Assembly (NCBI RefSeq): GCF_003480315.1
Contig: NZ_QUIV01000006.1
Coordinates: forward strand, 99,092-163,091
Length of the DNA: 64,000 bases
Direction: 5' to 3'
Origin: Clostridium sp. AM33-3
GTDB lineage: Bacteria; Bacillota; Clostridia; Lachnospirales; Lachnospiraceae
Shown here: one piece after another, positions 24,724 to 34,112 of the stretch
Position numbering within the stretch: position 1 is the stretch's first letter
How the letters are laid out: the number at the start of each line of letters is the position of its first letter
The notes under the pieces: model-generated
Seen by the model: only the letters and a program-made list of their open reading frames with translations
The model's database searches: none
Told to the model about the DNA's origin: nothing
Translations under genes and position numbers: made by a program

Positions 24724-24780
24724 ATCAATAGACAGAAAAAGCGTGACACGCTTTATGCTGCAACGAAAGGAGAATACACT

Positions 24781-26661
24781 ATGACACGAAAACAAAGGCA
24801 CTTGCTCACACGCATTATCGTGGCGGCGGTGCTGTTTCTTGCAGGCAGCTTGCTCCATCTCCCTGAATTGGCGGAGATGGCGGTCTTTCTCGTCTGCTAT
24901 GTGGTTGTCGGCTGGGATATTGTCTGGAAGGCAATCACGAACATCCTGCATGGACAGGTGTTTGACGAAAATTTCCTGATGACGATTGCCACCATCGGCG
25001 CACTCATTTTGGGCGAACATTCCGAGGGTGTCGCCGTTATGCTGTTTTACCAGGTGGGCGAATGGTTCCAGTCCTATGCGGTGTCCAAGTCCAGAAAATC
25101 TATCGCAAGCCTGATGGACATTCGCCCGGACTATGCTAACATCGAAAGGGACGGAAAACTGGTTCAGGTTGACCCGGACGAGGTTCAGATCGGAGAAACC
25201 ATTGTTGTGAAACCGGGAGAGCGCATCCCGCTGGACGGTACGATTCTCAAAGGCTTCTCCACCCTGGACACTTCGGCCCTGACCGGAGAATCCATGCCCC
25301 GCGAGGTGGAGCCGGGAATGGAGGTCATCAGCGGCTGTATCAACCAGACCGGCATCCTGAACATTAAGACCACAAAAGAATTTGGGGAATCCACCGTAGC
25401 CAAAATCCTTGACCTTGTGGAAAACGCAAGCGATAAGAAGGGCCGTATTGAGAATTTCATCACACGCTTTGCCAGGTATTATACCCCGGTAGTGGTATTT
25501 GCTGCTCTGGCGCTGGCAATCCTGCCGCCGCTGATTACCCAGCAGCCATTCAGCACCTGGATTTACCGTGCCTTGACCTTCCTGGTGATTTCCTGCCCCT
25601 GTGCGCTGGTCATCTCCATTCCGCTTAGTTTCTTCGGAGGCATCGGCGGCGCGTCCAAGATCGGCGTTCTGGTAAAGGGCAGCAACTATCTGGAGGCCCT
25701 GGCAAATACCGAGGTCGTGGTCTTTGATAAGACCGGCACACTGACAAAAGGCTCCTTTGCGGTCAGCGAGATCCACCCTGTCGGCATGAAGGAAGCGCAG
25801 CTTTTGGAGCTGGCCGCATACGCTGAGGACTACTCCAACCACCCGATTTCTCTTTCTATTAAAAACGCCTATGGACAGAAAATCGACAACAGCCGAGTTT
25901 CCGATGTCCAGGAAATTGCCGGTCACGGCGTGCAGGCCGTGATTGACGGGAAAACGATTCTGGCCGGAAACACCAAGCTGATGGAGAAAGCGCATATTAA
26001 GTACACGCCATCCTCAGCTGTCGGCACCGTGGTCTATCTGGCCTGTGACGGGAAATACGCTGGATGTATCATCATTGAGGACGAGATCAAGGCCGATGCT
26101 CCAGCCGCAATCAAGCTGCTGAAATCTGCCGGTATCCGCAAAACGGTCATGCTGACCGGCGATGCAGATGCCGTTGGAAAGAAAGTCGCAGGGCAGCTTC
26201 ATCTGGATCAGGTTTATACTGAACTGCTGCCCGCTGATAAGGTTGACCGCGTGGAAAGCCTGCTGAAGCAGAAAAGCGAAAAAGGTATGTTGGCCTTTGT
26301 TGGGGATGGTATCAATGACGCTCCCGTACTGGCGCGGGCCGATGTCGGTATTGCTATGGGCGGCTTGGGTTCCGATGCGGCCATTGAAGCTGCTGACGTG
26401 GTTCTTATGACGGATGAACCGTCCAAGATTGCCGCTGTTATGAAGATCGCCCGTAAGACGATCCGCATCGCAAATCAGAATATTGTGTTTGCCCTGGGCG
26501 TGAAATTCCTGGTTCTGATTTTAGGTGCGCTAGGCTATGCAAATATGTGGGCGGCGGTGTTCGCGGATGTAGGCGTTTCCATTATTGCGATTCTCAATGC
26601 CATCCGCGCCATGCGGGTCAAGCTGCCGGATATGCCAGCGGGCAGCACAAATCAGGGTTAA
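24781..26661 (+). CDS. Zn/Cd/Pb-exporting P1B-2 ATPase
   Basis: 626-residue heavy-metal P-type ATPase of the ZntA/CadA group. CPC motif (SCPCAL) near 272, DKTGT near 316, then NHPIS (HP motif), [11 protein letters not shown] and a final pair of membrane helices with the D-x-G-V-S segment typical of P1B-2. No N-terminal HMA domain: that function seems supplied by the separate protein before it. Start at 24781 behind GAAAGGAG. It exports divalent soft metals and is followed by a convergent ArsR/SmtB regulator. Confidence 0.93.
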   Translation: MTRKQRHLLTRIIVAAVLFLAGSLLHLPELAEMAVFLVCYVVVGWDIVWKAITNILHGQVFDENFLMTIATIGALILGEHSEGVAVMLFYQVGEWFQSYAVSKSRKSIASLMDIRPDYANIERDGKLVQVDPDEVQIGETIVVKPGERIPLDGTILKGFSTLDTSALTGESMPREVEPGMEVISGCINQTGILNIKTTKEFGESTVAKILDLVENASDKKGRIENFITRFARYYTPVVVFAALALAILPPLITQQPFSTWIYRALTFLVISCPCALVISIPLSFFGGIGGASKIGVLVKGSNYLEALANTEVVVFDKTGTLTKGSFAVSEIHPVGMKEAQLLELAAYAEDYSNHPISLSIKNAYGQKIDNSRVSDVQEIAGHGVQAVIDGKTILAGNTKLMEKAHIKYTPSSAVGTVVYLACDGKYAGCIIIEDEIKADAPAAIKLLKSAGIRKTVMLTGDADAVGKKVAGQLHLDQVYTELLPADKVDRVESLLKQKSEKGMLAFVGDGINDAPVLARADVGIAMGGLGSDAAIEAADVVLMTDEPSKIAAVMKIARKTIRIANQNIVFALGVKFLVLILGALGYANMWAAVFADVGVSIIAILNAIRAMRVKLPDMPAGSTNQG

Positions 26662-26670
26662 GCGCAATAG

Positions 26671-26706
26671 AAATGCGCCGCAACTTTCACACGCTGCGGC
26701 GCATTT
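26671..26706. terminator. Bidirectional terminator
   Basis: AAATGCGCCGCA (26671-26682) and TGCGGCGCATTT (26695-26706) form a perfect 12-bp stem between the convergent ATPase and ArsR genes, with A and T ends that work on both strands. Confidence 0.85.
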
Positions 26707-26708
26707 CC

Positions 26709-27074
26709 TTATTGTTCAGTCGGGCATGATACTTCAAACAACGCATCTATGGCATGATGCAGGAGCTTTGCCTGCGGCGTGTCCGACAGCGAATAATAGA
26801 CTTCTTTTCCGTCCCTGCGGCTTGAAATGATCCCGCTCTTTTTTAATATCCGCAGATGATGTGACACAGCAGGGGCGCTCATATCCACAGCCGCCGCAAG
26901 ATTGCATACACATTCTTCACAATGGCACAGCAGCCACAGAATCCGCAGCCGGGTCGGATCGCCAAGCTGCTGAAATAAAAATGATATATCCTTAAACCCT
27001 TCCGCAGAGGGCATCTTATTTAAGACTTTTTCAATATTCTGTCCGTGGTTATGGGGTAGATTGTAATGCGGCAT
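26709..27074 (-). CDS. ArsR/SmtB metal-sensing repressor (CadC/CmtR-like)
   Basis: 121 residues. Winged HTH with recognition region VDMSAPAVSHHLRILKKSG. Just before it the sequence LLCHCEECVCNL holds four cysteines and a histidine (C50, H51, C52, C55, C57), matching the alpha-3 thiolate site of Cd/Pb/Zn sensors. Start at 27074 with AAGGAG; earlier in-frame ATGs lack sites. It likely controls the Zn/Cd ATPase and HMA genes. Confidence 0.9.
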   Translation of the reverse strand: MPHYNLPHNHGQNIEKVLNKMPSAEGFKDISFLFQQLGDPTRLRILWLLCHCEECVCNLAAAVDMSAPAVSHHLRILKKSGIISSRRDGKEVYYSLSDTPQAKLLHHAIDALFEVSCPTEQ

Positions 27075-27098
27075 AAAAATCAGCTCCTTCCTGTGACT

Positions 27099-27127
27099 AT
27101 GATACTGACATAATTCTTGTCTGTCAA
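27099..27127 (-). promoter_or_regulatory. Promoter of the ArsR gene with short dyad
   Basis: Minus-strand -35 TTGACA (27122-27127), 17-bp spacer, -10 TATCAT (27099-27104). TGACA (27106-27110) and TGTCA (27122-27126) form a dyad across the spacer, a possible ArsR operator shared with the divergent gene. Confidence 0.65.
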
Positions 27128-27157
27128 ACAGCTTCATTATAGATTGGAGAAAAATAC

Positions 27158-27475
27158 ATGAACGAAACAGAGAAAAAAACTTTTTCCGCTCCAAGCCCTG
27201 GCGAATTGGAACAATTAACCGAGCTTCACAAAGCGATGGGCGATTACACACGGATGCGGATACTTTGGTATCTGATGCAGAAAGATTCTTGCGTCAGCGA
27301 ACTGGCACAAAAGATGGAGGTCACAGAATCGGCCATATCCCACCAGCTTCGTGCGCTTTGGATTGTCCGGTTAGTGCAATCACGCAAGGCCGGGAAAAAC
27401 GTGATTTATTCCTTGCAGGACGAACATATCCGGTGGATTCTTGAAGAAACCTACGCTCATATTTCAGAAAGATAA
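27158..27475 (+). CDS. Second ArsR-family regulator
   Basis: 105-residue winged-HTH repressor: MGDYTRMRILWYLMQKDSCVSELAQKM and VTESAISHQLRAL, basic wing (SRKAGKNVIYSLQD), C-terminal helix with His (DEHIRWILEETYAH), which suggests an alpha-5 site of the Zn/Ni/Co type rather than the Cys-rich site of its divergent neighbour. Starts 84 bp from the ArsR gene on the other strand. Confidence 0.88.
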   Translation: MNETEKKTFSAPSPGELEQLTELHKAMGDYTRMRILWYLMQKDSCVSELAQKMEVTESAISHQLRALWIVRLVQSRKAGKNVIYSLQDEHIRWILEETYAHISER

Positions 27476-27479
27476 AAAC

Positions 27480-27509
27480 GCAGCCCCTGTGCTGTTTTGC
27501 AGGGGCTGC
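27480..27509. terminator. Bidirectional terminator
   Basis: GCAGCCCCTG/CAGGGGCTGC perfect 10-bp stem with an A/T-rich flank (minus-strand TTTTTATC), between the convergent ArsR and nitroreductase genes. Confidence 0.85.
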
Positions 27510-27521
27510 GCGGGTATTCAA

Positions 27522-28040
27522 TTACAGCGTTTCGTAGGAAACCAGCTGGCTCATCGGGATGCGCTGCTTATTGAAGCGATTGGGGTCGCCGGTTCCTTCA
27601 TCGGAATAGCCGACAACCAGAATGTTGACCGGCTCCAGGTTGGCCGGGAGGTCAAATTCCTTGCGCAGAACATCGGGCTTGAAGTAGCATACCCACACCG
27701 TTCCAAGGCCCAGCTCTGTGGCCTGGAGCATCATGTGGTCGGTCAGGATGGAGGCGTCAATGTCACCGGTCTGCTTCTGATCGAAAGGCCGTACCCACGC
27801 CTTATCGTGATCGGCGCAAACAATAATAGCCAGGGGCGCACCGTAGATATTGGCCGCTTTACTGATCTTCGCAAGACCTTCCTCGCTCTGAACGGCAATC
27901 AGGCGAATCGGCTGAAGGTTGGCAGCGGTCGGGGCCACATGAGCAGCCTCCAGAATCTGCTCCAGCTTCTCAGGTTCTACCTTCGTTTCCTTGTAATCGC
28001 GTACCGACATACGCTGCTTTGCAATCGTGATAAAATCCAT
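27522..28040 (-). CDS. Nitroreductase-family FMN oxidoreductase
   Basis: 172 residues: FMN-binding SVRDYKETKV at the N-terminus, HVAPTAANLQPIRLI, then LGLGTVWVCYF and VGYSDEG. NAD(P)H-dependent flavoenzyme that can reduce nitro compounds, quinones or disulfides. Start at 28040 behind AAAGGACT; an ATG at 28076 lacks a site. Transcribed away from an HxlR regulator, a frequent redox or electrophile-responsive pair. Confidence 0.9.
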   Translation of the reverse strand: MDFITIAKQRMSVRDYKETKVEPEKLEQILEAAHVAPTAANLQPIRLIAVQSEEGLAKISKAANIYGAPLAIIVCADHDKAWVRPFDQKQTGDIDASILTDHMMLQATELGLGTVWVCYFKPDVLRKEFDLPANLEPVNILVVGYSDEGTGDPNRFNKQRIPMSQLVSYETL

Positions 28041-28097
28041 AATATATAGTCCTTTCATTATTTTTATTTTGAGCATATCAAATCAACCATTGACCTA

Positions 28098-28152
28098 ATT
28101 GTAGCACTAGAACACAAAACCGCAAGAATGCACTTTTTCGGAAGATACTTCC
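28098..28152. promoter_or_regulatory. Nitroreductase promoter and HxlR dyad
   Basis: Minus-strand -35 TTGCGG (28120-28125), 16-bp spacer, -10 TACAAT (28098-28103). Upstream lies the dyad GGAAG-ATA-CTTCC (28140-28152), a candidate HxlR operator in the intergenic space shared with the hxlR-type gene. Confidence 0.55.
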
Positions 28153-28190
28153 CAAAAAGATAGCACCTTGCGGGAAAGGAGAGCCATTTT

Positions 28191-28547
28191 ATGAAATGTG
28201 AAAAAAATCAATTCAACTGCCCAGTTGAGGCAACCCTGTCTTTGATCGGCGGCAAGTATAAGCCGTTGATCCTCTGGCATCTGATTGACCATCCATTACA
28301 CTATATGGAGTTACAGCGGCTGATTTCAAACGCCACGCCGAAGATGCTTTCGCAGCAGCTTCACGATCTGGAAAACAACGGCATGATTCATCGTGAAGTG
28401 ATTCCAGAAAAGCCGCCCAAGACGGTATATTCTCTTACCCCATTTGGACAGAGTATTGTTCCTATTCTGGATGCAATGTGCCAGTGGGGAAACAACTATC
28501 TGGACGGCCTGGATGTTCAGCCGCCATGCTGTCAAAGTCGCAAATAA
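28191..28547 (+). CDS. HxlR-family regulator
   Basis: 118-residue winged HTH of the HxlR/DUF24 family: NCPVEATLSLIGGKYKPLIL, then ATPKMLSQQLHDLENNGMI and VYSLTPFGQS. The conserved cysteine (C10) before PVEATL is the redox or electrophile sensor in HypR/YodB relatives; two more cysteines end the protein. Divergent from the nitroreductase, which is its likely target. Confidence 0.92.
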   Translation: MKCEKNQFNCPVEATLSLIGGKYKPLILWHLIDHPLHYMELQRLISNATPKMLSQQLHDLENNGMIHREVIPEKPPKTVYSLTPFGQSIVPILDAMCQWGNNYLDGLDVQPPCCQSRK

Positions 28548-28550
28548 AAG

Positions 28551-28594
28551 GCTGGGCATAGCTGACGAAAAACGGCTATGCCCAGCTTATATTT
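28551..28594 (+). terminator. Terminator after hxlR-type gene
   Basis: GCTGGGCATAGC (28551-28562) and GCTATGCCCAGC (28575-28586), perfect 12-bp stem followed by TTATATTTT. Confidence 0.85.
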
Positions 28595-28600
28595 TCTGCT

Positions 28601-29160
28601 CTAAATTTGTGACTGCCGGACGTAATTGCACAGCGCGCCAAAGTCAACATGGGGATTCTTACTTAAAATCTGTTGCAGGCTTTCCCCGGCCTTTTGATGC
28701 AGCTTCGGCTTTTTCAGATCGTCCAAGCGGAAGAAGATATTGAGCCGCCTGCCGACAGTAAACAAAAGCCTTTCATCCGGTGGCAGGGTCAGAAAGCGGT
28801 CAATCGTAGAGAGCATTTCCTGTTTCTCTGTTCGCAGATTTCCCCTGACCTCCAGAAGCAGATTGACGATGTGTTCATTCACATAGTAACTGTCCATCTC
28901 ATGTAGCTGCTGCAAGAATAACTTTTGCTCTATAACGATTTCTTCCTCCGATTGCAGAGTAAACGAGCCATCCCTGACAAACTCGCCCAGCTTGGACTCT
29001 AGCTTAATACCCGTGGCGTGGACACGGATAAAATCAGGCTGGATGATGTTCAACGCCTTTGCTGTTTGAGCAGCATTTTCTTCAGACAGCTCCTTGCCGC
29101 CGATCCCCAGCAATATGAACTCCGACAAGATCATGTCCGCATCTTTTGCCATGCAGCCGC
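28601..29160 (-). pseudogene. Radical SAM protein, C-terminal fragment
   Basis: The frame from about CMAKDADMILSEFILLGIGG to the end matches the C-terminal half of a Clostridia radical SAM protein (YgiQ/oxygen-independent coproporphyrinogen oxidase-like fold): HATGIKLESKLGEFVRDG, SYYVNEHIVNLLLEVRGNL. The CxxxCxxC cluster domain is missing. Upstream, near 29150-29190, the sequence continues into a different frame of an unrelated small gene. The protein cannot be a radical SAM enzyme. Confidence 0.65.
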
Positions 29161-29378
29161 TTCGTACAACGGTAGCGGAACCGTTCATTGCTAAAGCGGT
29201 TGCTATTGATTACCCGAAGCAGATAGTCGGTAAACTTTGGTGGCATGATGCTCTCAATACTTACCACAACTTTTCGCTCCGGGCTGTTATGAATTTGAGT
29301 AATCAGGGAAGAAAGCACCTGCGGAGATAAGATGATAAAATCCATTTCTCCCTTGATAATTAGCGTGTACTCTTTCAT
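29082..29378 (-). CDS. Unknown protein fused out of frame to the radical SAM fragment
   Basis: 98 codons from MKEYTLIIKGEMDFIILSPQ; about 65 residues look like real protein and the rest is a shifted reading of the radical SAM segment. AAAGGGACC precedes the ATG. It seems to be the front of another gene joined to the SAM remnant by deletion. Family not recognised. Confidence 0.4.
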   Translation of the reverse strand: MKEYTLIIKGEMDFIILSPQVLSSLITQIHNSPERKVVVSIESIMPPKFTDYLLRVINSNRFSNERFRYRCTKRLHGKRCGHDLVGVHIAGDRRQGAV

Positions 29379-29436
29379 TTTAGGTCCCTTTTTCATACGG
29401 CCAGTGTAACCGACACTGGCCGTATGTTAGAACACA

Positions 29437-31998
29437 TCAATCAGTTGCCCGCAGTCTTTCCACGATACTTTGCTTCTCCAAATTCTTAAAGCAGATATAG
29501 GGAATAACGATTGCAAACGCAATCAAAATCGGCGTACAGATTACCAGCGGCAATAGTGTAAAGTGGAATGTTGCCGTCCAGTCACCGGCTACCATCATAC
29601 GGACACCAACAGCTACTGCCACAGTGCCTAATACATAAGCTGCCAACAAAGTGCTTCCCGCGTAATACAAGCCCTCGTCGATCAGCATACGCCGGAGCTG
29701 CCGTTTTGTCATTCCGATGCTCTGGATCATGGCAAATTCTTTCTGGCGGGAAACAATCGCTGTTACCATCGAATTGACGAAATTCAGAATACCCACAAAA
29801 GCAATGATAAGGCTGATTGCAAAGCCCATCACAGTGTTCGCCCGTGTCTGTTCCTGATAATGCTCAATCAAAGTGGATTTCGCAGTATAATTCAGGCTCT
29901 TGTCCACGTCTTGTTGATATTGGATTAGCATTTCTTCCGCCTGCGGCTGGTATTCCTCGACTACATCAAAGAACAGCTTCCGCAGAGTGTTATCCGGATA
30001 CATGGCCCGGAATGTATCGGCAGGAAGATAGAAAGAAAGGAAGTCTTGTGTGCTGCTGTTTACGCCCTCGGTAATGGTGGGAATATCCGCCACAATCGCC
30101 ATAACCTCGTATTGCTGGCCGTTCAACTCTACCGTATCACCAACAGAATAAGTCGGCTGTGTTTCTTTCCCACTGTCCTCTGCACCGGTAGCCGCTTCCA
30201 TCACTACATAGCCCCCGGACAAGAATTTCCCTTTGTCAAAGGTGCCATCCAACATCCTGCCGTCCTGTGCAAAGGTGTCCAGAATCAGGCCGTCAATGCC
30301 GTATAGAATGGAAGTACATTCGCCGCTGTCGATCATGTCGTGATAGGCTTCTGCCAGCCCTGCATCCGTTGCTTCAATATAGGTCAGCCGGTCATCAGCG
30401 TTATAGTAGGTCTGGATATTTTCAAGAGCAGACGCCCCGATTTTATGTGTAAATACCTGCGAATACAAACGCCCTGTTGCTTCCAGCCCGGAAAGTCCCT
30501 CAATGTTCTGTACCAGCTCCGGGGAAATGGTGGTGCCATAGGGATTATAGGTGCCAAAGGTGGAAGAAATCGAACTGTCCTCTACCTCAAAATCACTGAT
30601 AACTGTCTGGCTCATGTACTTATCAATATCGAAGCTGGCATTTTTCGCATAGACACATGAAAGCAGCACAAGCCCCAGCGTCAGGGAGCAGATTACCGTA
30701 ATGGTACGCTTTTTGTTCCGGCCTAAGTTAGCCAGAGCCATCTTCGGGATGCTTGCGCCGCCGGTGCTTTTCTTTGTTTTCCGTTTGCTGTTCGTTCCGG
30801 CGTCGGTGTAGCGCAGAGCTTCCATTGGGGAAACCTTACCGGCGATTTTCGCAGGCTTCATGCAGGAAATCAGAACCGTCAAATAGGCAAACAGCGCAGA
30901 GCCGATGAAGATATAGGGATTGACCGCTGTTTTGGCTTCTCCCGTTGTCCCGGTTATCATTACCGGCACCAGCACAGCCCCCAGCAGATACCCGATCACA
31001 AGCCCGATAGGAATACCAATCAGCGACAGGCGGTTGGCCTGTCCGTAAATCATCTTCTTTAACTGTCTTTTGGTTGTCCCCAAAGTTTTCAGTCGGCCAT
31101 AAAAGCGGATGTCACTGGCAACGGAGATCTGAAAGATGTTATAGATAATCAGATAACCGCTTGCAAATACCAGAACCATGCAAATTGCCATCGGCAGAAC
31201 TTCACGGTTGATATTCTGGTTCATTGTGGAATCATAAGCGGCATTGGGAGAAAGGGACACATTGGAAAGGCCGGTGTCGGCTAAAATCTGTTCCGCCGCC
31301 CCTTCCAAATTGCTGTCGCTGTATAGGTCGATATGGAGCATCACCGTTCCTAATACCTGCCCGTTTGCCAACTGTTCCACTTGGTCGATACCTGCACACT
31401 GGCTTTGAACAAAGGCTTCGGAAACCCATACCATACTTGCCATAGCAGCAGAATTTCCATTCCAATAGCCGGAGAGGGTGAATGTACTGGTGGTGATTTC
31501 TTCACCGTTTAAGTCCTTACGCCATTGCAGGGTGATTTTCTGCCCCAATTCATAAGGCAGCCCCATTTTATCAAGGGTAATGGTGTCCAAAGCAATCTCG
31601 TTTTCCTGCACCGGCATAGTTCCCTCGGTGGGATAGGAAAAGCTGGAACGGGCATAGTTTTCGTCCGCATAGCGGATTTCTACCTGTCGCCCGGTCAACT
31701 CCTTGTTTTCAGCAATTCCAACCACAATGCTTTTGCCAAAGTCTCGGACAGCTTCATGGGTGGTGATCTTCTCCACATCCGCGTCCGTCATGATGCCGGA
31801 ACTCAAATGGCTGTTATATCCGGCCTGCTGAAAATTCATGTTCCGCAGGTTTTCAACCATGCTCTGCGATAGGACAAACAGGGATGTAAACATTACCGTT
31901 GTCAGAACAATGGCAAAGATGGCAACCAGATTGCGCGTTTTGTTTGCCTTGAAACTGCGGTTTGTCAATGTGCGTATCATTGATTTTTGTCTTTTCAT
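29437..31998 (-). CDS. FtsX-like ABC transporter permease
   Basis: 853 residues with the bacitracin/lantibiotic-type or lipoprotein-type FtsX layout: first helix around 25-45, a large extracellular domain to about 255, three helices (AICMVLVFASGYLIIY, SLIGIPIGLVIGYLLG, FIGSALFAYLTVL), then a second half (KTKKSTGGASIPKMALANLGRNKKRT onward) repeating the pattern and ending in three helices. Works with the ATPase 12 bp upstream. Together with the LytTR two-component system this looks like an antimicrobial-peptide sensing or export module. Confidence 0.9.
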   Translation of the reverse strand: MKRQKSMIRTLTNRSFKANKTRNLVAIFAIVLTTVMFTSLFVLSQSMVENLRNMNFQQAGYNSHLSSGIMTDADVEKITTHEAVRDFGKSIVVGIAENKELTGRQVEIRYADENYARSSFSYPTEGTMPVQENEIALDTITLDKMGLPYELGQKITLQWRKDLNGEEITTSTFTLSGYWNGNSAAMASMVWVSEAFVQSQCAGIDQVEQLANGQVLGTVMLHIDLYSDSNLEGAAEQILADTGLSNVSLSPNAAYDSTMNQNINREVLPMAICMVLVFASGYLIIYNIFQISVASDIRFYGRLKTLGTTKRQLKKMIYGQANRLSLIGIPIGLVIGYLLGAVLVPVMITGTTGEAKTAVNPYIFIGSALFAYLTVLISCMKPAKIAGKVSPMEALRYTDAGTNSKRKTKKSTGGASIPKMALANLGRNKKRTITVICSLTLGLVLLSCVYAKNASFDIDKYMSQTVISDFEVEDSSISSTFGTYNPYGTTISPELVQNIEGLSGLEATGRLYSQVFTHKIGASALENIQTYYNADDRLTYIEATDAGLAEAYHDMIDSGECTSILYGIDGLILDTFAQDGRMLDGTFDKGKFLSGGYVVMEAATGAEDSGKETQPTYSVGDTVELNGQQYEVMAIVADIPTITEGVNSSTQDFLSFYLPADTFRAMYPDNTLRKLFFDVVEEYQPQAEEMLIQYQQDVDKSLNYTAKSTLIEHYQEQTRANTVMGFAISLIIAFVGILNFVNSMVTAIVSRQKEFAMIQSIGMTKRQLRRMLIDEGLYYAGSTLLAAYVLGTVAVAVGVRMMVAGDWTATFHFTLLPLVICTPILIAFAIVIPYICFKNLEKQSIVERLRATD

Positions 31999-32010
31999 GG
32001 TATCACCGCC

Positions 32011-32676
32011 TTACTCTGCAATCCGGCCATCTTCGATATGAATGGTACGATCTGCCTGCGCTGCAATTTCCGGGTTATGGGTAATCATTACAATGGTCTG
32101 ATGAAATTTCTGACTGGTGACTTTCAAAAGCTCGATGACTTCATCACTGGTCTTGCTGTCCAGATTGCCGGTCGGCTCGTCGGCAAGGATGATTGCCGGT
32201 TTGCTGGCTAAAGCTCTTGCAATGGCGACGCGCTGCTGCTGGCCGCCGGAAAGAGTGTTGGGCATATTGTAGAGTTTCTTTTCCAGCCCCAGCAAAGCCA
32301 CGATCTCTTTGATAAATTTCTGATCCGGCTTTTTCCCGTCAAGCTGGATGGGCATAACGATATTTTCATACACATTCAAGACGGGAACCAGATTGTAGTT
32401 CTGAAAGATAAAACCGATCCGCTGGCGGCGGAACACAGTCAAGTCCTCGTCTTTCAGCTTGCCCAGCTCGTAATTATCCACCCTGACAGAGCCGGAAGTG
32501 GGGCGGTCTAATCCCCCCAGCATATTCAGCAGGGTTGACTTGCCGCTGCCGGATGTGCCGATGATGGCAACAAACTCGCCCGGTTCAATCGAAATGCTTA
32601 CGCCGTCCAGCGCCTTAACAATATTCGGCTCGGTGCCGTATTGCTTTGTCAGTTGCTTGGTGCTTAAAATACTCAT
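32011..32676 (-). CDS. ABC transporter ATP-binding protein (LolD/MacB type)
   Basis: 221 residues. Walker [10 protein letters not shown] at 40-48, signature [12 protein letters not shown] about 142, Walker [15 protein letters not shown]-loop MITHNPE. Energises the FtsX permease downstream on the same strand. Start at 32676 behind AGAGAGGTT. Confidence 0.95.
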   Translation of the reverse strand: MSILSTKQLTKQYGTEPNIVKALDGVSISIEPGEFVAIIGTSGSGKSTLLNMLGGLDRPTSGSVRVDNYELGKLKDEDLTVFRRQRIGFIFQNYNLVPVLNVYENIVMPIQLDGKKPDQKFIKEIVALLGLEKKLYNMPNTLSGGQQQRVAIARALASKPAIILADEPTGNLDSKTSDEVIELLKVTSQKFHQTIVMITHNPEIAAQADRTIHIEDGRIAE

Positions 32677-32714
32677 GTTCTATAACCTCTCTTTGCTTTT
32701 TGTGTTTTTTCTTC

Positions 32715-32742
32715 ATTATATCCGGGCAAAAGAAAGGCACAA
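32715..32742 (-). promoter_or_regulatory. Promoter of the ABC transporter
   Basis: Minus-strand -35 TTGTGC (32737-32742), 16-bp spacer, -10 TATAAT (32715-32720). Lies between the two-component terminator and the ATPase gene, so the transporter can be induced separately, plausibly by the LytTR regulator. Confidence 0.6.
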
Positions 32743-32790
32743 TGGAAAATGCGTAAACTAACATCTATAATGAAAAAACTAAGTCTGCAC

Positions 32791-32822
32791 AAAAAAACGC
32801 CGCTTCGTGAAGAAGCGGCGTC
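32791..32822 (-). terminator. Terminator of the two-component operon
   Basis: Minus-strand ACGCCGCTTC/GAAGCGGCGT, 10-bp perfect stem followed by TTTTTTT, 7 bp past the kinase stop. Confidence 0.9.
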
Positions 32823-32828
32823 AATCTG

Positions 32829-34112
32829 TTAAGGAATCGGGATCAGGATTTTCAGCAGGTAAGTTCCATCCCCCTGATGGAAACTGCACTGTCCGTCGTA
32901 TTTTTCAACGGCTTTTTTAATATTGGGAATACCAAAGCCATGTACGAAACGATCTTTCTTTGTGGTTCCCTCGGCTGGCCGTGTCCCCGGTAAGGTGTTG
33001 TTTTCCACCGTGATAATCAACATATCCCGAACACGCTCGGCCTTGACAGTAACCAATCGTTGATCTTCCGGCAACCGTTCGCTGGCCTCCATAGCGTTGT
33101 CAATGGCATTGCTGAAGATGGTGCTGATGTCCAATGGCTCTATGAAGTCCATACCCTTGAAATCAACCAAAGCCGAGAAATCAATCTGCTTTTCGCGGGC
33201 TTTTGCTGCCTTGTCCTTTAGAATGATGTCAAGAAACTCGTTTCCTGTATGCACATAGTCCTCATAGTCTGCAATTTGAGAGCGGAGCGTTTCGGCCATC
33301 TGCCGGGTTTCTGCTGTATTCTGCCTGCTTTCCATGACAAGCAGGTGGTTTTTCAGGTCGTGGTAGATGGAGCGGACACGTTCTTCTTCGACAATGCGCT
33401 CCTTGTAATAATCCCGCTGTGTTTCCATCTGCTGTACTCGGTATGCTGTCTGCATGGAATCATAAATATAAGCTGCCAGATACATACAACTGAAACTGGA
33501 AAAAATAGAAGCCCCACAGATGGGATAAACAATCACAGTATTTTCAGGCATAAAGTAGATAATTGTGAAGATTGCCACAAATGAGGCAAGAATCAGCATA
33601 TCAATAATCAGCCATGTCTTTATGTTCAGATGGGACGGAATTTTTTCCAAAAACCTCCGCAAAACCAACCATGCACCGATCCAGAATAGTAACCGCAGCA
33701 AAAGGGACACCGTATGAATGGCTGTACTGGTGAGCATGAGTGTTGAGGATTGTAAAGCCTCCTCATAACTTGCTTGGGTTACGATTTTGAATAATCGGCC
33801 CCCGGTGTCAAGCATTAAGTAGTTAATGGCAATGAGTGCCGGATAAAAAACAAGTATGACCGATAATTTCTCCATGAATGTCCCGCGATAAAACAGTAGA
33901 ACATAGAGAAAAAACAAAAACATTGTACCAAACAGACTTCCAACATCATTGGAATAGATAATGGAATCAGCTAAATAGCCACAAATCAGAAACGCTATAA
34001 CTTTTAGTACCACATTTTTGCGGAGAGGAAGAAAAGATTTCAAAATAAGAAAGAAAATCGCTGTATATCCCCATGCCAATAAAAAAGAGAGAATTTCAAA
34101 AAAGCGGATCAT
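32829..34112 (-). CDS. AgrC-like sensor histidine kinase
   Basis: 427 residues: six or seven membrane helices in the first 200, then a coiled region and a GHKL ATPase domain. The H box is SIYHDLKNHLLVMES, the N box SNAIDNAMEAS, the G box HGFGIPNIKK. Such kinases sense peptides or cell-envelope stress. The ATG overlaps the regulator stop (ATGA at 34109-34112), so both are translated together. Confidence 0.92.
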   Translation of the reverse strand: MIRFFEILSFLLAWGYTAIFFLILKSFLPLRKNVVLKVIAFLICGYLADSIIYSNDVGSLFGTMFLFFLYVLLFYRGTFMEKLSVILVFYPALIAINYLMLDTGGRLFKIVTQASYEEALQSSTLMLTSTAIHTVSLLLRLLFWIGAWLVLRRFLEKIPSHLNIKTWLIIDMLILASFVAIFTIIYFMPENTVIVYPICGASIFSSFSCMYLAAYIYDSMQTAYRVQQMETQRDYYKERIVEEERVRSIYHDLKNHLLVMESRQNTAETRQMAETLRSQIADYEDYVHTGNEFLDIILKDKAAKAREKQIDFSALVDFKGMDFIEPLDISTIFSNAIDNAMEASERLPEDQRLVTVKAERVRDMLIITVENNTLPGTRPAEGTTKKDRFVHGFGIPNIKKAVEKYDGQCSFHQGDGTYLLKILIPIP

